Positions 16,556 to 24,048 of a DNA stretch of 33,414 nt are shown here, one piece after another. The notes beneath the pieces were generated by a model. That model made no database searches and was not told the origin of the DNA. It worked only from the letters and a program-made list of their open reading frames with translations. The stretch's first letter is position 1, and the number at the start of each line of letters is the position of its first letter. The DNA is from CAZJGG01 sp964545475 (GTDB lineage: Bacteria > Bacillota > Clostridia > Lachnospirales > JAISER01): contig CAZJGG010000032.1 of assembly GCA_964545475.1 (NCBI GenBank), forward strand, positions 1 through 33,414. The letters are read 5' to 3'. The position numbers were made by a program, and so were the translations under genes.

Positions 16556-17343
16556 TGAGTAGCGGATTATATTCAACTGATAAAAAAGATTTTGACAAAA
16601 ATCTGGATTTATCAAAGCTTAAACCATACGGCGACACAATGAATGACGGAAAAGTCCAGCTTTCATTTACGCTCCCTGTTAAAAATGACGATAAAGGCGC
16701 AGAGGCTGCTATTTTGCTTGCTAAAAAAATGGGTCTTAAAGACCCTGCTGTTGCCCACAAAGGCTCTTTAGACAAAGAATTTACATTTTATGTAGTTTAC
16801 GGTTCATTAATACATACTGTAGACTATAATGAAATTCACGTTAATGCCATAACCACAGAGGTTATGGGCATGAAAGAAGTGTCTGATTATATTAGGGAAA
16901 ACATTAAACGCCCAATCGTTATTATAGGTGCGTCCACCGGAACAGATGCTCATACTGTTGGCATTGATGCTATTATGAACATGAAAGGTTTTGCAGGGCA
17001 TTACGGGCTTGAACGTTATGAAATGATAGAGGCCCATAACCTTGGAAGCCAGGTTACAAACGAGGAGTTTATTCAAAAGGCAAAAGAATTAAAAGCGGAT
17101 GCCCTCCTTGTTTCTCAAACTGTAACCCAAAAAGATGTTCATATTAAAAATTTGACTGAGCTTGTAGAGCTTTTAGAAGCAGAGGGGCTTAGAGACAAAG
17201 TAGTGCTTGTTTGCGGCGGGCCACGTATAACTCATGAGCTTGCAAAAGAGCTTGGTTATGACGCAGGCTTTGGAAGCGGAAAATATTCGGAGGACGTTGC
17301 TTCATTTGTTGTTACCGAAATGGTTTCAAGAAATCTCGTTTAA
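16555..17343 (+). CDS. kamE: Lysine 5,6-aminomutase, beta subunit (B12- and PLP-binding)
   Basis: 262-aa small subunit that carries adenosylcobalamin and the PLP lysine. The base-off B12 motif DxHxxG reads DAHTVG with His133, and Lys144 (MNMKGFAGH) matches the known PLP-binding lysine of the Acetoanaerobium enzyme. The Rossmann B12 domain runs from about residue 118 to the end (VIIGASTGT, then KADALLVSQTVTQKD and VLVCGGPRI). The first ATG shares its A with the kamD stop codon. 48 bp separate it from the CoA-transferase genes. Confidence 0.95.
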   Translation: MSSGLYSTDKKDFDKNLDLSKLKPYGDTMNDGKVQLSFTLPVKNDDKGAEAAILLAKKMGLKDPAVAHKGSLDKEFTFYVVYGSLIHTVDYNEIHVNAITTEVMGMKEVSDYIRENIKRPIVIIGASTGTDAHTVGIDAIMNMKGFAGHYGLERYEMIEAHNLGSQVTNEEFIQKAKELKADALLVSQTVTQKDVHIKNLTELVELLEAEGLRDKVVLVCGGPRITHELAKELGYDAGFGSGKYSEDVASFVVTEMVSRNLV

Positions 17344-17391
17344 ATGTGTATACATGAGATTTCCGAATATTTAACGAAAGGATTGTATTAA

Positions 17392-18048
17392 TTGAAAAAC
17401 AAGGTTGTTTCTCTTAAAGAAGCAGTGGATTTAATAAAAGACGGCATGACTATAATGGTCGGCGGCTTTATGGGAATTGGTACACCTGAAACAATTGTGG
17501 ACGAAATTGTCAGACGAGGAATTAAAGACTTAACAATTATTGCAAACGACAATGCAATGCCCGGAAAAGGCATTGGAAAGCTTATTTCCAACAAGCTTGT
17601 AAAAAAGACAATTGCTTCTCATATTGGGCTTAACCCTGAAACAGGGCAGCAAATGATTAGCGGAGAGCTTGATGTTGAGCTTGTTCCCCAAGGCACATTA
17701 GCTGAAAGAATAAGAGCACACGGTGCAGGCATGGGTGGCTTTTTAACACCTACAGGCATTGGAACAAGCGTTCAAGACGGCAAACAAATAATTACAGTGG
17801 ACGGAAAAGATTATTTGCTTGAACTTCCACTTAAAGCGGACATTGCCCTTGTACGTGCATCTGTTGTTGACACATGCGGCAACTGCCAGTATTTAGGAAC
17901 AACACGTAACTTTAACCCGATTATAGCAACTGCGGCAGATATTGTTATTGTTGAAGGCGAAACAGTAGTAGAAGTAGGGCAAATGAGCCCAGACCATGTT
18001 GTTACACCCGGGTTATTTGTAGATTACATAGTTAGGGGGGAAGCGTAA
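17392..18048 (+). CDS. atoD: Butyryl-CoA:acetoacetate CoA-transferase, subunit A
   Basis: 218-aa alpha subunit of a family I 3-oxoacid CoA-transferase, reading from TTG 17392 behind GAAAGGA. The family signature VGGFMGIGTPE with the CoA-binding glycine pattern is near the N-terminus (about residues 22-32). GAGMGGFLTPTGIGT and VADTCGN-like segments follow. In this operon it moves CoA between butyryl-CoA and the acetoacetate made by Kce, giving acetoacetyl-CoA and butyrate. It overlaps subunit B by one base. The symbol is by analogy; acetate- or succinyl-specific homologues look alike. Confidence 0.85.
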   Translation: MKNKVVSLKEAVDLIKDGMTIMVGGFMGIGTPETIVDEIVRRGIKDLTIIANDNAMPGKGIGKLISNKLVKKTIASHIGLNPETGQQMISGELDVELVPQGTLAERIRAHGAGMGGFLTPTGIGTSVQDGKQIITVDGKDYLLELPLKADIALVRASVVDTCGNCQYLGTTRNFNPIIATAADIVIVEGETVVEVGQMSPDHVVTPGLFVDYIVRGEA

Positions 18049-18701
18049 TGTCTAACGAAAAAGAAATAATTGCAAAAAGAGTTGCACAAGAATTACACGA
18101 AGGCAACGTTGTAAACTTAGGCATCGGGCTTCCCACTATGGTTGCAAATTACATTCCCGAAGGCATGGACGTTTTGTTTCAGTCCGAAAACGGTATGATT
18201 AGAATGGGTCCAAAACCGGAAGAAGGCAAAGAAGATTTAAATATTTGTAATGCCGGCGGTCAATACGTTACTGTATTAACTGGGGGAGCTTTTTTCGACA
18301 GCTCTATGTCATTTACAATTATACGTGGCGGTCATGTTGATGTAACTGTTTTAGGTGCTCTTGAAATTGATGAAACAGGAAGCCTTGCAAGCCACATTGT
18401 TCCTGGAAAAATGGTTCCAGGCATGGGCGGTGCAATGGACTTAATTGTAGGCTCTAAAAAAGTTATTATAGCAACCACACATACTGTAAAAGGCAAGCCA
18501 AAAATACTTAAAAAATGTACACTTCCATTAACTGCAGTAGGCAGAGTAAACTTAATTGTTACTGAGCTTGGCGTAATTGAAGTTACAAAAGACGGTCTTG
18601 TTTTAACAGAAATTGCGGAGGGAACAACTCCTGAACAAGTTCAGGAATTAACCGAAGCTACTCTTATAATTTCTCCTAACTTAAAAACAATGGTAATATA
18701 A
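18048..18701 (+). CDS. atoA: Butyryl-CoA:acetoacetate CoA-transferase, subunit B
   Basis: 217-aa beta subunit of the CoA-transferase. It carries the catalytic motif SENGM (the Glu forms the CoA thioester in family I enzymes) after GIGLPTMVANYIP, and GGAFFDSSMSFTIIRGGHVD. It starts at the ATG that overlaps the subunit A stop codon (TAATG). Last gene of the operon; a terminator follows 12 bp later. Crotonyl-CoA reductase (Bcd-Etf) and an ammonium or lysine transporter are not in the operon and must be elsewhere in the genome. Confidence 0.88.
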   Translation: MSNEKEIIAKRVAQELHEGNVVNLGIGLPTMVANYIPEGMDVLFQSENGMIRMGPKPEEGKEDLNICNAGGQYVTVLTGGAFFDSSMSFTIIRGGHVDVTVLGALEIDETGSLASHIVPGKMVPGMGGAMDLIVGSKKVIIATTHTVKGKPKILKKCTLPLTAVGRVNLIVTELGVIEVTKDGLVLTEIAEGTTPEQVQELTEATLIISPNLKTMVI

Positions 18702-18713
18702 ATAATTATTTAA

Positions 18714-18748
18714 AGCAGAGTTTTCAAACTGAAAACTCTGCTCTTTTT
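18714..18748 (+). terminator. Terminator of the lysine operon
   Basis: AGCAGAGTTTTCA-AAC-TGAAAACTCTGCT, a perfect 13-bp stem with a 3-nt loop, then CTTTTTG. The opposite side is only moderately T-rich, so it acts mainly on the plus strand although the convergent gene ends at 18754. Confidence 0.9.
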
Positions 18749-18753
18749 GTGCA

Positions 18754-20415
18754 TCATTTTATAATATAATATCCCCAGTTAATAAGCTGTTCTATTTTAT
18801 CTCCATTATAATCTTCCATAATAACAGGATAATCACTTTTCGTATATTGTAAAAAGTTGAAATAAGAGTTTGTTTGCCCAGCAAGCTTTAATAACTCCAC
18901 ACCTAAATAAAATGAGGAAATGTCCTGTAAATGTTCCTCTTTAAGTTTTCCGGCAGCTTTGTTTGCCCAAATAAAATAGGGAAGCCTTACAAGGCGAAGC
19001 TCATCTCTTTCACTAATAAGTCCGTCGTAAACATGGTTTGACAAAAGGGGTAAATGGTCTCCGAAAAAAACAACATAAGACGGCTCATCAATTAAATCAA
19101 GCTCTTTGGTTAATCTTCCCATTTCCCTGTCAGTGTCACTAATCCCCTCTAAATAATTGGAAAGGGCGTTTACATCCTGGTTGTTAAAATCAATGGCAGA
19201 ACTAAACTCAAAAGGATATTTTTCACCGTATTTGTTTAAATATGGGCCATGGTTTTGTATTGTTATTATAAATTCAAATAAAGGCTTATGCTCATTTTTA
19301 TCTATATACTTTTTAAAATCATTTATAACGTAGTCAAAAGTTTCTTCCTCACTTATGTATAGTCCTTTAGAATTTTCTTTGTTAAAGGATTCTATAGTTG
19401 TAAAGCTGTCAAAACCTAACAAACTAAAAACCTTGTCCCGTTTGTAAAACCATTTGTCACCTGGGTGAACCGCTTTTGTTTTATATCCTGCGTTTTTCAA
19501 TATTTGTGGAACAGCTTCTATAGGTTTATCTACAAGCATGTTTGAATAAGGCACACCTCTGTAATTTCTTGTGCTTATTCCTGTTAAAATATCAAATTCC
19601 GTGTCGCTTGTTCCGCCGCCAATGTTTGGTACGATAATATGCCCGTTAATACTTTCTTTTTTAATATTATTTAAGTTTTCCACAGGAGAACTTTTGTATT
19701 GTAAGTTTTCGCTAAAAGGAATATCAGAATAGCCCTCTCCTAGTATTAAAAATATATGGGGTTTAGCAGATTTTTCCTTAATTCCATAATTTTTATATTT
19801 AGAAATTAGAGCTAATACACTGTCTTCATTATAATTTTTTGGAACAGGTGATTTTTCTTTACTTAATGCATAAAAAAATGATGATATTAGCCCTGAATTT
19901 TTGGCATAATCCTTTGTATATATTCCGTTGTATAAAAATATATTTAATAATAAAAGAGTGGACATAATTATAATACTATATTTAAGCCGGGGCTTTTCAT
20001 TTTTAACTTTTCTAAATATTATAACAGCTAATAAAATAAGCACTGCAAAGCCTAAAATTACCCCTGAAAGCATTACTTTGCTTAAACTTCTTGCAATACC
20101 AATAACCTCTGCAAATAAATAAAAATCAGCCGGAACCAGGGGATAGTGTCGATACAAAATTTTATAATGGTTAACCACAGACATTGTTATTACAGTTACC
20201 GAAATAATAGAAACAGATACTACAAAATTACCGCTTAAATAAAACAAAAAAAACATTAATGAAATAATGGGGAAAAAGTTCATTAAAAAAGTTATGGGTG
20301 AAAAAGTTTCAAATGATGGTATTGCTAGAAAAAACATTAACAAAGTTAACATTAAGGATGTTAAAAACATTATTAAAATACAGTATCTTGCTTTCAAGTC
20401 TTTCATAATATTCAT
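18754..20415 (-). CDS. LTA synthase family phosphoglycerol transferase (LtaS-like)
   Basis: 553-aa membrane enzyme of the alkaline-phosphatase/sulfatase superfamily, LtaS branch, expected to polymerise glycerol phosphate or modify a surface glycan outside the cell. Five N-terminal membrane helices (about residues 11-31, 41-62, 64-83, 106-134, 147-166) are followed by the extracellular catalytic domain from about 217. Metal and active-site motifs: ILGEGYSD (Glu227 region), GGGTSDTEFDILTG with Thr269 as nucleophile, HPGDKWFYKRD, ITIQNHGPY and FFGDHLPLL. Start ATG 20415 with AGGAACG; a second ATG three codons on is possible. Stands alone, divergent from the TagA-like gene at 20549, which fits a shared role in wall-polymer synthesis. 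Confidence 0.88.
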   Translation of the reverse strand: MNIMKDLKARYCILIMFLTSLMLTLLMFFLAIPSFETFSPITFLMNFFPIISLMFFLFYLSGNFVVSVSIISVTVITMSVVNHYKILYRHYPLVPADFYLFAEVIGIARSLSKVMLSGVILGFAVLILLAVIIFRKVKNEKPRLKYSIIIMSTLLLLNIFLYNGIYTKDYAKNSGLISSFFYALSKEKSPVPKNYNEDSVLALISKYKNYGIKEKSAKPHIFLILGEGYSDIPFSENLQYKSSPVENLNNIKKESINGHIIVPNIGGGTSDTEFDILTGISTRNYRGVPYSNMLVDKPIEAVPQILKNAGYKTKAVHPGDKWFYKRDKVFSLLGFDSFTTIESFNKENSKGLYISEEETFDYVINDFKKYIDKNEHKPLFEFIITIQNHGPYLNKYGEKYPFEFSSAIDFNNQDVNALSNYLEGISDTDREMGRLTKELDLIDEPSYVVFFGDHLPLLSNHVYDGLISERDELRLVRLPYFIWANKAAGKLKEEHLQDISSFYLGVELLKLAGQTNSYFNFLQYTKSDYPVIMEDYNGDKIEQLINWGYYIIK

Positions 20416-20548
20416 TCGTTCCTATTCTTATAGCAATTTTCAAATTAATTGGACTACATTAAATAAAATTGCTATATAGCTTTACAATTTATGCATTGCT
20501 ATTGTAGAATAAATATTATATTTTGTAAAGACATTAAGGAGAAAACCA

Positions 20549-21265
20549 ATGAAATCATCAATACTGGGCGTTATGTTTGATAATTACGGCAATGCGGAAA
20601 CACTTGAAATATTAAAGGGCTATTTAAAAGAAGACAAAAACCATATAATTATAACAGCTAACCCGGAAATGGTTATGGCTGCCAAAAACGACAGCGAATT
20701 TAACACAATTATGAATGATGCAGACTTAGTTTTGCCTGATGGCATAGGCATTGTAATTGCTTCACGCTTGCTAAAAAAGGGGATTAATGAAAGAGTTCCC
20801 GGGTGTGATACCGTTCAGGCTTTGTTTGAAAAAACATCAGCAACGGTTTATCTGCTTGGCGGAAAGCCGGGGGTTTGCGAGCTTGCAAAAGAAAACATAG
20901 AGAGTAAATATAAAAATATTAAAGTAATCGGTTTAAATGACGGATATTTTGACAATGAAAAAGAAATATTAATTACCGAGGAAATTAAAAGGCTTAAACC
21001 AGATATTTTACTTGTTGGTCTTGGGTTTCCAAAACAGGAAAAATGGATATATAAAAATAAAGATCTGCCGGTAAAAATATCAATTGGTGTAGGGGGAACA
21101 CTTGATGTGCTTGCAGGTGTTGTTAAAAGAGCACCAATTTGTTTTCAAAAGCTTGGGCTTGAATGGTTTTACAGACTAATTAAACAGCCGTCAAGAATCG
21201 GCAGGATGTCAATATTACCAATTTTCATGTTAAATGTTATTCTATTTAATAATAAGAGAATCTAA
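20549..21265 (+). CDS. tagA: WecG/TagA/CpsF family glycosyltransferase
   Basis: 238-aa GT26 enzyme. TagA/TarA adds ManNAc to undecaprenyl-PP-GlcNAc, the second step of wall teichoic acid linkage-unit synthesis. Family motifs are ANPEMVMAAKND, DLVLPDGIGIV (with the catalytic-base Asp), ERVPGCD, YLLGGKPGV, LLVGLGFPKQE and VGGTLDVLAGVVKRAP. The C-terminal RLIKQPSRIGR appendage, implicated in membrane binding in this family, is present. Ribosome binding site AAGGAGA. Divergent from the LtaS-like gene with 133 bp between; the two may serve the same surface polymer. The exact sugar cannot be told from the sequence. Confidence 0.87.
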   Translation: MKSSILGVMFDNYGNAETLEILKGYLKEDKNHIIITANPEMVMAAKNDSEFNTIMNDADLVLPDGIGIVIASRLLKKGINERVPGCDTVQALFEKTSATVYLLGGKPGVCELAKENIESKYKNIKVIGLNDGYFDNEKEILITEEIKRLKPDILLVGLGFPKQEKWIYKNKDLPVKISIGVGGTLDVLAGVVKRAPICFQKLGLEWFYRLIKQPSRIGRMSILPIFMLNVILFNNKRI

Positions 21266-21438
21266 AATATCACAAGATTATGCAAAATAACAATTATATA
21301 TAACATACATTGTTGATAAGTTATATATAAAAACAATAAATTTTATTCTAAAGGCAAATGCAACAAAGCTGTAACAATAGTTTTGTAGATTTAACCTATA
21401 GTACTTTAAATAAAAATGGTGTATTATGATTTTATTAT
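21266..21438 (+). other. AT-rich intergenic stretch upstream of the ABC ATPase
   Basis: Part of the 283-bp gap between tagA and the ABC ATPase. It is very AT-rich. TATTAT at 21422 could be a -10 box but no good -35 is placed before it. No terminator hairpin is evident after tagA. Confidence 0.3.
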
Positions 21439-21516
21439 ATAACGTGTGCCGACAAAGTGTCGGACTTGATGTGAAACAAGATAAAATACCATTTCACTGC
21501 ATTGAAATCACGTTAT
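21439..21516 (+). promoter_or_regulatory. Structured leader RNA of the ABC ATPase gene
   Basis: An outer 8-bp perfect stem (ATAACGTG 21439-21446 with CACGTTAT 21509-21516) closes a domain holding CCGACA-AAG-TGTCGG (21449-21463) and a second arm that can be drawn two ways: GTGAAA (21471) with TTTCAC (21492), or ATTTCA (21491) with TGAAAT (21503). The two are mutually exclusive. It ends about 19 nt before the AAGGAGG of the ATPase gene. A three-way-junction leader with alternative pairings is what one expects of a cis-regulator, but I do not recognise a known class. Confidence 0.5.
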
Positions 21517-21548
21517 TTTATATTGTAATAATAAAAGGAGGCTATTAA

Positions 21549-22661
21549 ATGGCTGGCTTGAAACTTGAAAATATTGTTAAAAAATACTCAAATGGTTTTG
21601 TTGCTGTTTCAGAATTTAACTTGGATATTGAAGATAAAGAATTTATTATTTTCGTAGGTCCCTCCGGTTGCGGTAAATCTACAACACTTCGTATGATTGC
21701 CGGGCTTGAAGAAATATCTGACGGTAAGTTATACATAGGCGATAAATTAATGAACGATGTTGCGCCTAAAGACCGTGATATCGCTATGGTTTTCCAAAAT
21801 TACGCTCTTTATCCTCACATGACAGTTTACGATAACATGGCTTTCGGTTTAAAGCTTAGAAAAACTCCAAAGCAGGAAATTGACAAGCGTGTTACTGAAG
21901 CTGCTAAAATACTGGATATTGTACACTTGCTTGATAGACGTCCAAAGGCACTTTCCGGCGGTCAAAGACAACGTGTAGCTATGGGTCGTGCTATCGTTCG
22001 TGAGCCCAAGGTATTCTTAATGGACGAACCTTTGTCTAACCTTGACGCTAAACTCCGTGTTCAAATGCGTACTGAAATTTCCAAGCTTCACCAACGTTTA
22101 CAAACAACTTTTATATATGTAACCCATGACCAAACAGAAGCTATGACTCTTGGTACAAGAATCGTTGTTTTAAAAGACGGTATTATTCAGCAAGTTGACT
22201 CACCGCAAAACCTTTACCACAGGCCTAACAATCTTTTCGTTGCCGGCTTTATCGGTTCCCCTCAAATGAACATGATTGAAGCAAAAGTAACAAAAGAAGG
22301 AGATAATGTATTTTTAACTTTCCATAATAATAAAATTAAAATGAACGAATCAAAAGCAAAAGGCTTAATTGACGGCGGTTATATTGATAAAGACGTTATT
22401 ATGGGTATTCGTCCGGAAGATTTACACGACGAAGAAATTTTCATTAACTCATCTTCAGATTCCGTTATGGAGCTTGAAGTTGAAGTTACTGAAATGCTTG
22501 GTGCAGAAGTATTCCTTTATTTAAACTTAAACGGTCAAACAATAACTGCCAGAGTTGACCCACGCTCCACAGCAAAAGCTCATGACAAAATAAAAATAGC
22601 GGCTGATGTAAACAAAATTCATGTCTTTGATAAAGACACTGAATTAACTGTTGTAAATTAA
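21549..22661 (+). CDS. ugpC: Carbohydrate ABC transporter ATPase (MsmK/UgpC/MalK type)
   Basis: 370-aa ABC ATPase with a C-terminal regulatory OB/TOBE domain, as in MalK, MsmX and UgpC. Walker A GPSGCGKST (about residues 38-46), Q-loop VFQNYALYPHMTV, signature LSGGQRQRVAMGRA, Walker B VFLMDEPLSNLD, H-loop THDQTEAM. The C-terminal half (about 240-370) has GIRPEDLHD, typical of the regulatory domain. No permease or binding-protein genes are near. In Firmicutes such lone ATPases (MsmX) energise several sugar importers coded elsewhere; I infer the same here. It has a strong AAAGGAGG site, a structured leader and its own terminator. Synonymous codon choice is more biased than in the flanking genes, which suggests high expression. 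Confidence 0.92.
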   Translation: MAGLKLENIVKKYSNGFVAVSEFNLDIEDKEFIIFVGPSGCGKSTTLRMIAGLEEISDGKLYIGDKLMNDVAPKDRDIAMVFQNYALYPHMTVYDNMAFGLKLRKTPKQEIDKRVTEAAKILDIVHLLDRRPKALSGGQRQRVAMGRAIVREPKVFLMDEPLSNLDAKLRVQMRTEISKLHQRLQTTFIYVTHDQTEAMTLGTRIVVLKDGIIQQVDSPQNLYHRPNNLFVAGFIGSPQMNMIEAKVTKEGDNVFLTFHNNKIKMNESKAKGLIDGGYIDKDVIMGIRPEDLHDEEIFINSSSDSVMELEVEVTEMLGAEVFLYLNLNGQTITARVDPRSTAKAHDKIKIAADVNKIHVFDKDTELTVVN

Positions 22662-22700
22662 TAAGTGCTATAAATTGAAAATAACATCATACTAAATTTT

Positions 22701-22731
22701 AAAAAACCATTTCTTTTGAAATGGTTTTTTA
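22701..22731 (+). terminator. Terminator after the ABC ATPase gene
   Basis: AAAAAACCATTTC-TTTT-GAAATGGTTTTTT: a 13-bp perfect stem with its own T-run. TATAAT at 22733-22738, directly after it, may be the -10 box of the following aminotransferase gene, but no good -35 fits. Confidence 0.88.
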
Positions 22732-22771
22732 GTATAATCATTTTAGAGTATAGTTAAAGGGAGGTTTTAAA

Positions 22772-23962
22772 GTGATTTCTAAAAAAATAAAAGAAATGAT
22801 GAAAGGAAGCTCCGCAATAAGAGCTTTATTTGAAGAAGGGAAAAAATTAAGAGAAATTCATGGAAGCGAAAACGTTTATGATTTTAGTTTAGGAAACCCA
22901 AGCGCACCGCCGCCGGAATTGATAAATAAAGCAGTTAAAGAATTTTTAGACGGGTATAACCCAGATCTAGTTCATGGATATATGAATAATTCCGGCTACG
23001 AAGACGTTCGTCAAAAAATTGCAGAATCTACAAACAGAGAATTTAATACAAACTTTAGCTTTAAAAATGTTGTAATGTCATGCGGGGCGGCCGGGGCGAT
23101 AAATGTTGTTTTTAAAACAATTTTAGAACCTGGAGACGAAGTAATAGTATTTGCTCCGTGCTTTTCCGAATATTTTAACTACATAAATATTTTTTCCGGC
23201 GTTCCTGTTATTGTTGATGAGTACGATGAAAACTTTTCACCAAACCTTGCTTTATTTGAAGCAAAAATTACAGCAAAAACAAAGGCTGTTATTATAAATT
23301 CGCCAAACAATCCATCTGGAGCAATATATTCCGAAGAAACAATAAAAGAGATTGCAGACATACTAAATAAAAAGCAAAAAGAATATGGTCACGCAATTTA
23401 TTTAATTTCAGACGAGCCTTACAGAAAGCTTATTTACAGCCATGTAAAAGTGCCTTACTTAACCCATTATTACAACAATACATTCGTTGCTTATTCTTTC
23501 AGTAAGTCTTTATCTCTTCCCGGGGAAAGAATCGGATATTTGACTGTACCCTCTGAAATGGAGGATTTTAACGATGTTATGGACGGTCTTAATCTTTGCA
23601 CAAGAATTTTAGGTTTTGTTAATGCGCCGTCTCTTTTCCAGCATGTTGCAGGGGCTTGTATAGATGCATCTGTTGACATGACTATTTACTCAAAAAACCT
23701 TGATGTTTTATATAACGGATTAACACAAATAGGTTATGAATGTTTTAAACCCCAAGGCGCATTTTATTTATTACCTAAATCCCCAATAGCTGACGATGTT
23801 GAGTTTTGCAGCGCAGCAAAAAAATATAATTTGCTTATAGTGCCGGGTAAAGGGTTCAGAGCACCTTCCCATTTTAGAATTGCTTATTGCACAGATTATA
23901 ATTCTTGCGTAAACTCATTAAACGCATTCGAAGAACTTTTTAAAGATTATAACAATAAGTGA
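22772..23962 (+). CDS. PLP-dependent aminotransferase, class I/II
   Basis: 396-aa fold-type I aminotransferase of the aspartate aminotransferase superfamily, starting at GTG with GGGAGG upstream. SLGNPSAPPP is the usual N-terminal substrate loop, NSPNNPSGAIYSEE carries the PLP-contacting Asn, ISDEPYRKL the Asp214 that pairs with the pyridine nitrogen, SFSKSLSLPGERIGY the PLP lysine (Lys245), and FRIAYC the carboxylate-binding Arg. The substrate cannot be told: no biosynthetic operon surrounds it. The gene is between a terminator and the promoter at 23967, so it is probably monocistronic. Clostridial homologues are mostly annotated only as pyridoxal phosphate-dependent aminotransferases. Confidence 0.88.
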   Translation: MISKKIKEMMKGSSAIRALFEEGKKLREIHGSENVYDFSLGNPSAPPPELINKAVKEFLDGYNPDLVHGYMNNSGYEDVRQKIAESTNREFNTNFSFKNVVMSCGAAGAINVVFKTILEPGDEVIVFAPCFSEYFNYINIFSGVPVIVDEYDENFSPNLALFEAKITAKTKAVIINSPNNPSGAIYSEETIKEIADILNKKQKEYGHAIYLISDEPYRKLIYSHVKVPYLTHYYNNTFVAYSFSKSLSLPGERIGYLTVPSEMEDFNDVMDGLNLCTRILGFVNAPSLFQHVAGACIDASVDMTIYSKNLDVLYNGLTQIGYECFKPQGAFYLLPKSPIADDVEFCSAAKKYNLLIVPGKGFRAPSHFRIAYCTDYNSCVNSLNAFEELFKDYNNK

Positions 23963-23966
23963 TTTA

Positions 23967-23996
23967 TTGACAAAATCTTGAATTATTGGTTATAAT
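23967..23996 (+). promoter_or_regulatory. Promoter of the glycosyltransferase operon
   Basis: TTGACA, 18 nt, TATAAT, both boxes perfect. It starts 5 bp after the aminotransferase stop and drives the genes at 24049-28428. No terminator separates the two transcription units. Confidence 0.8.
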
Positions 23997-24048
23997 ATAG
24001 TTCAGAAATACTAACTGTAATACAAGACCAATTATTCAGGAGAAGTTT

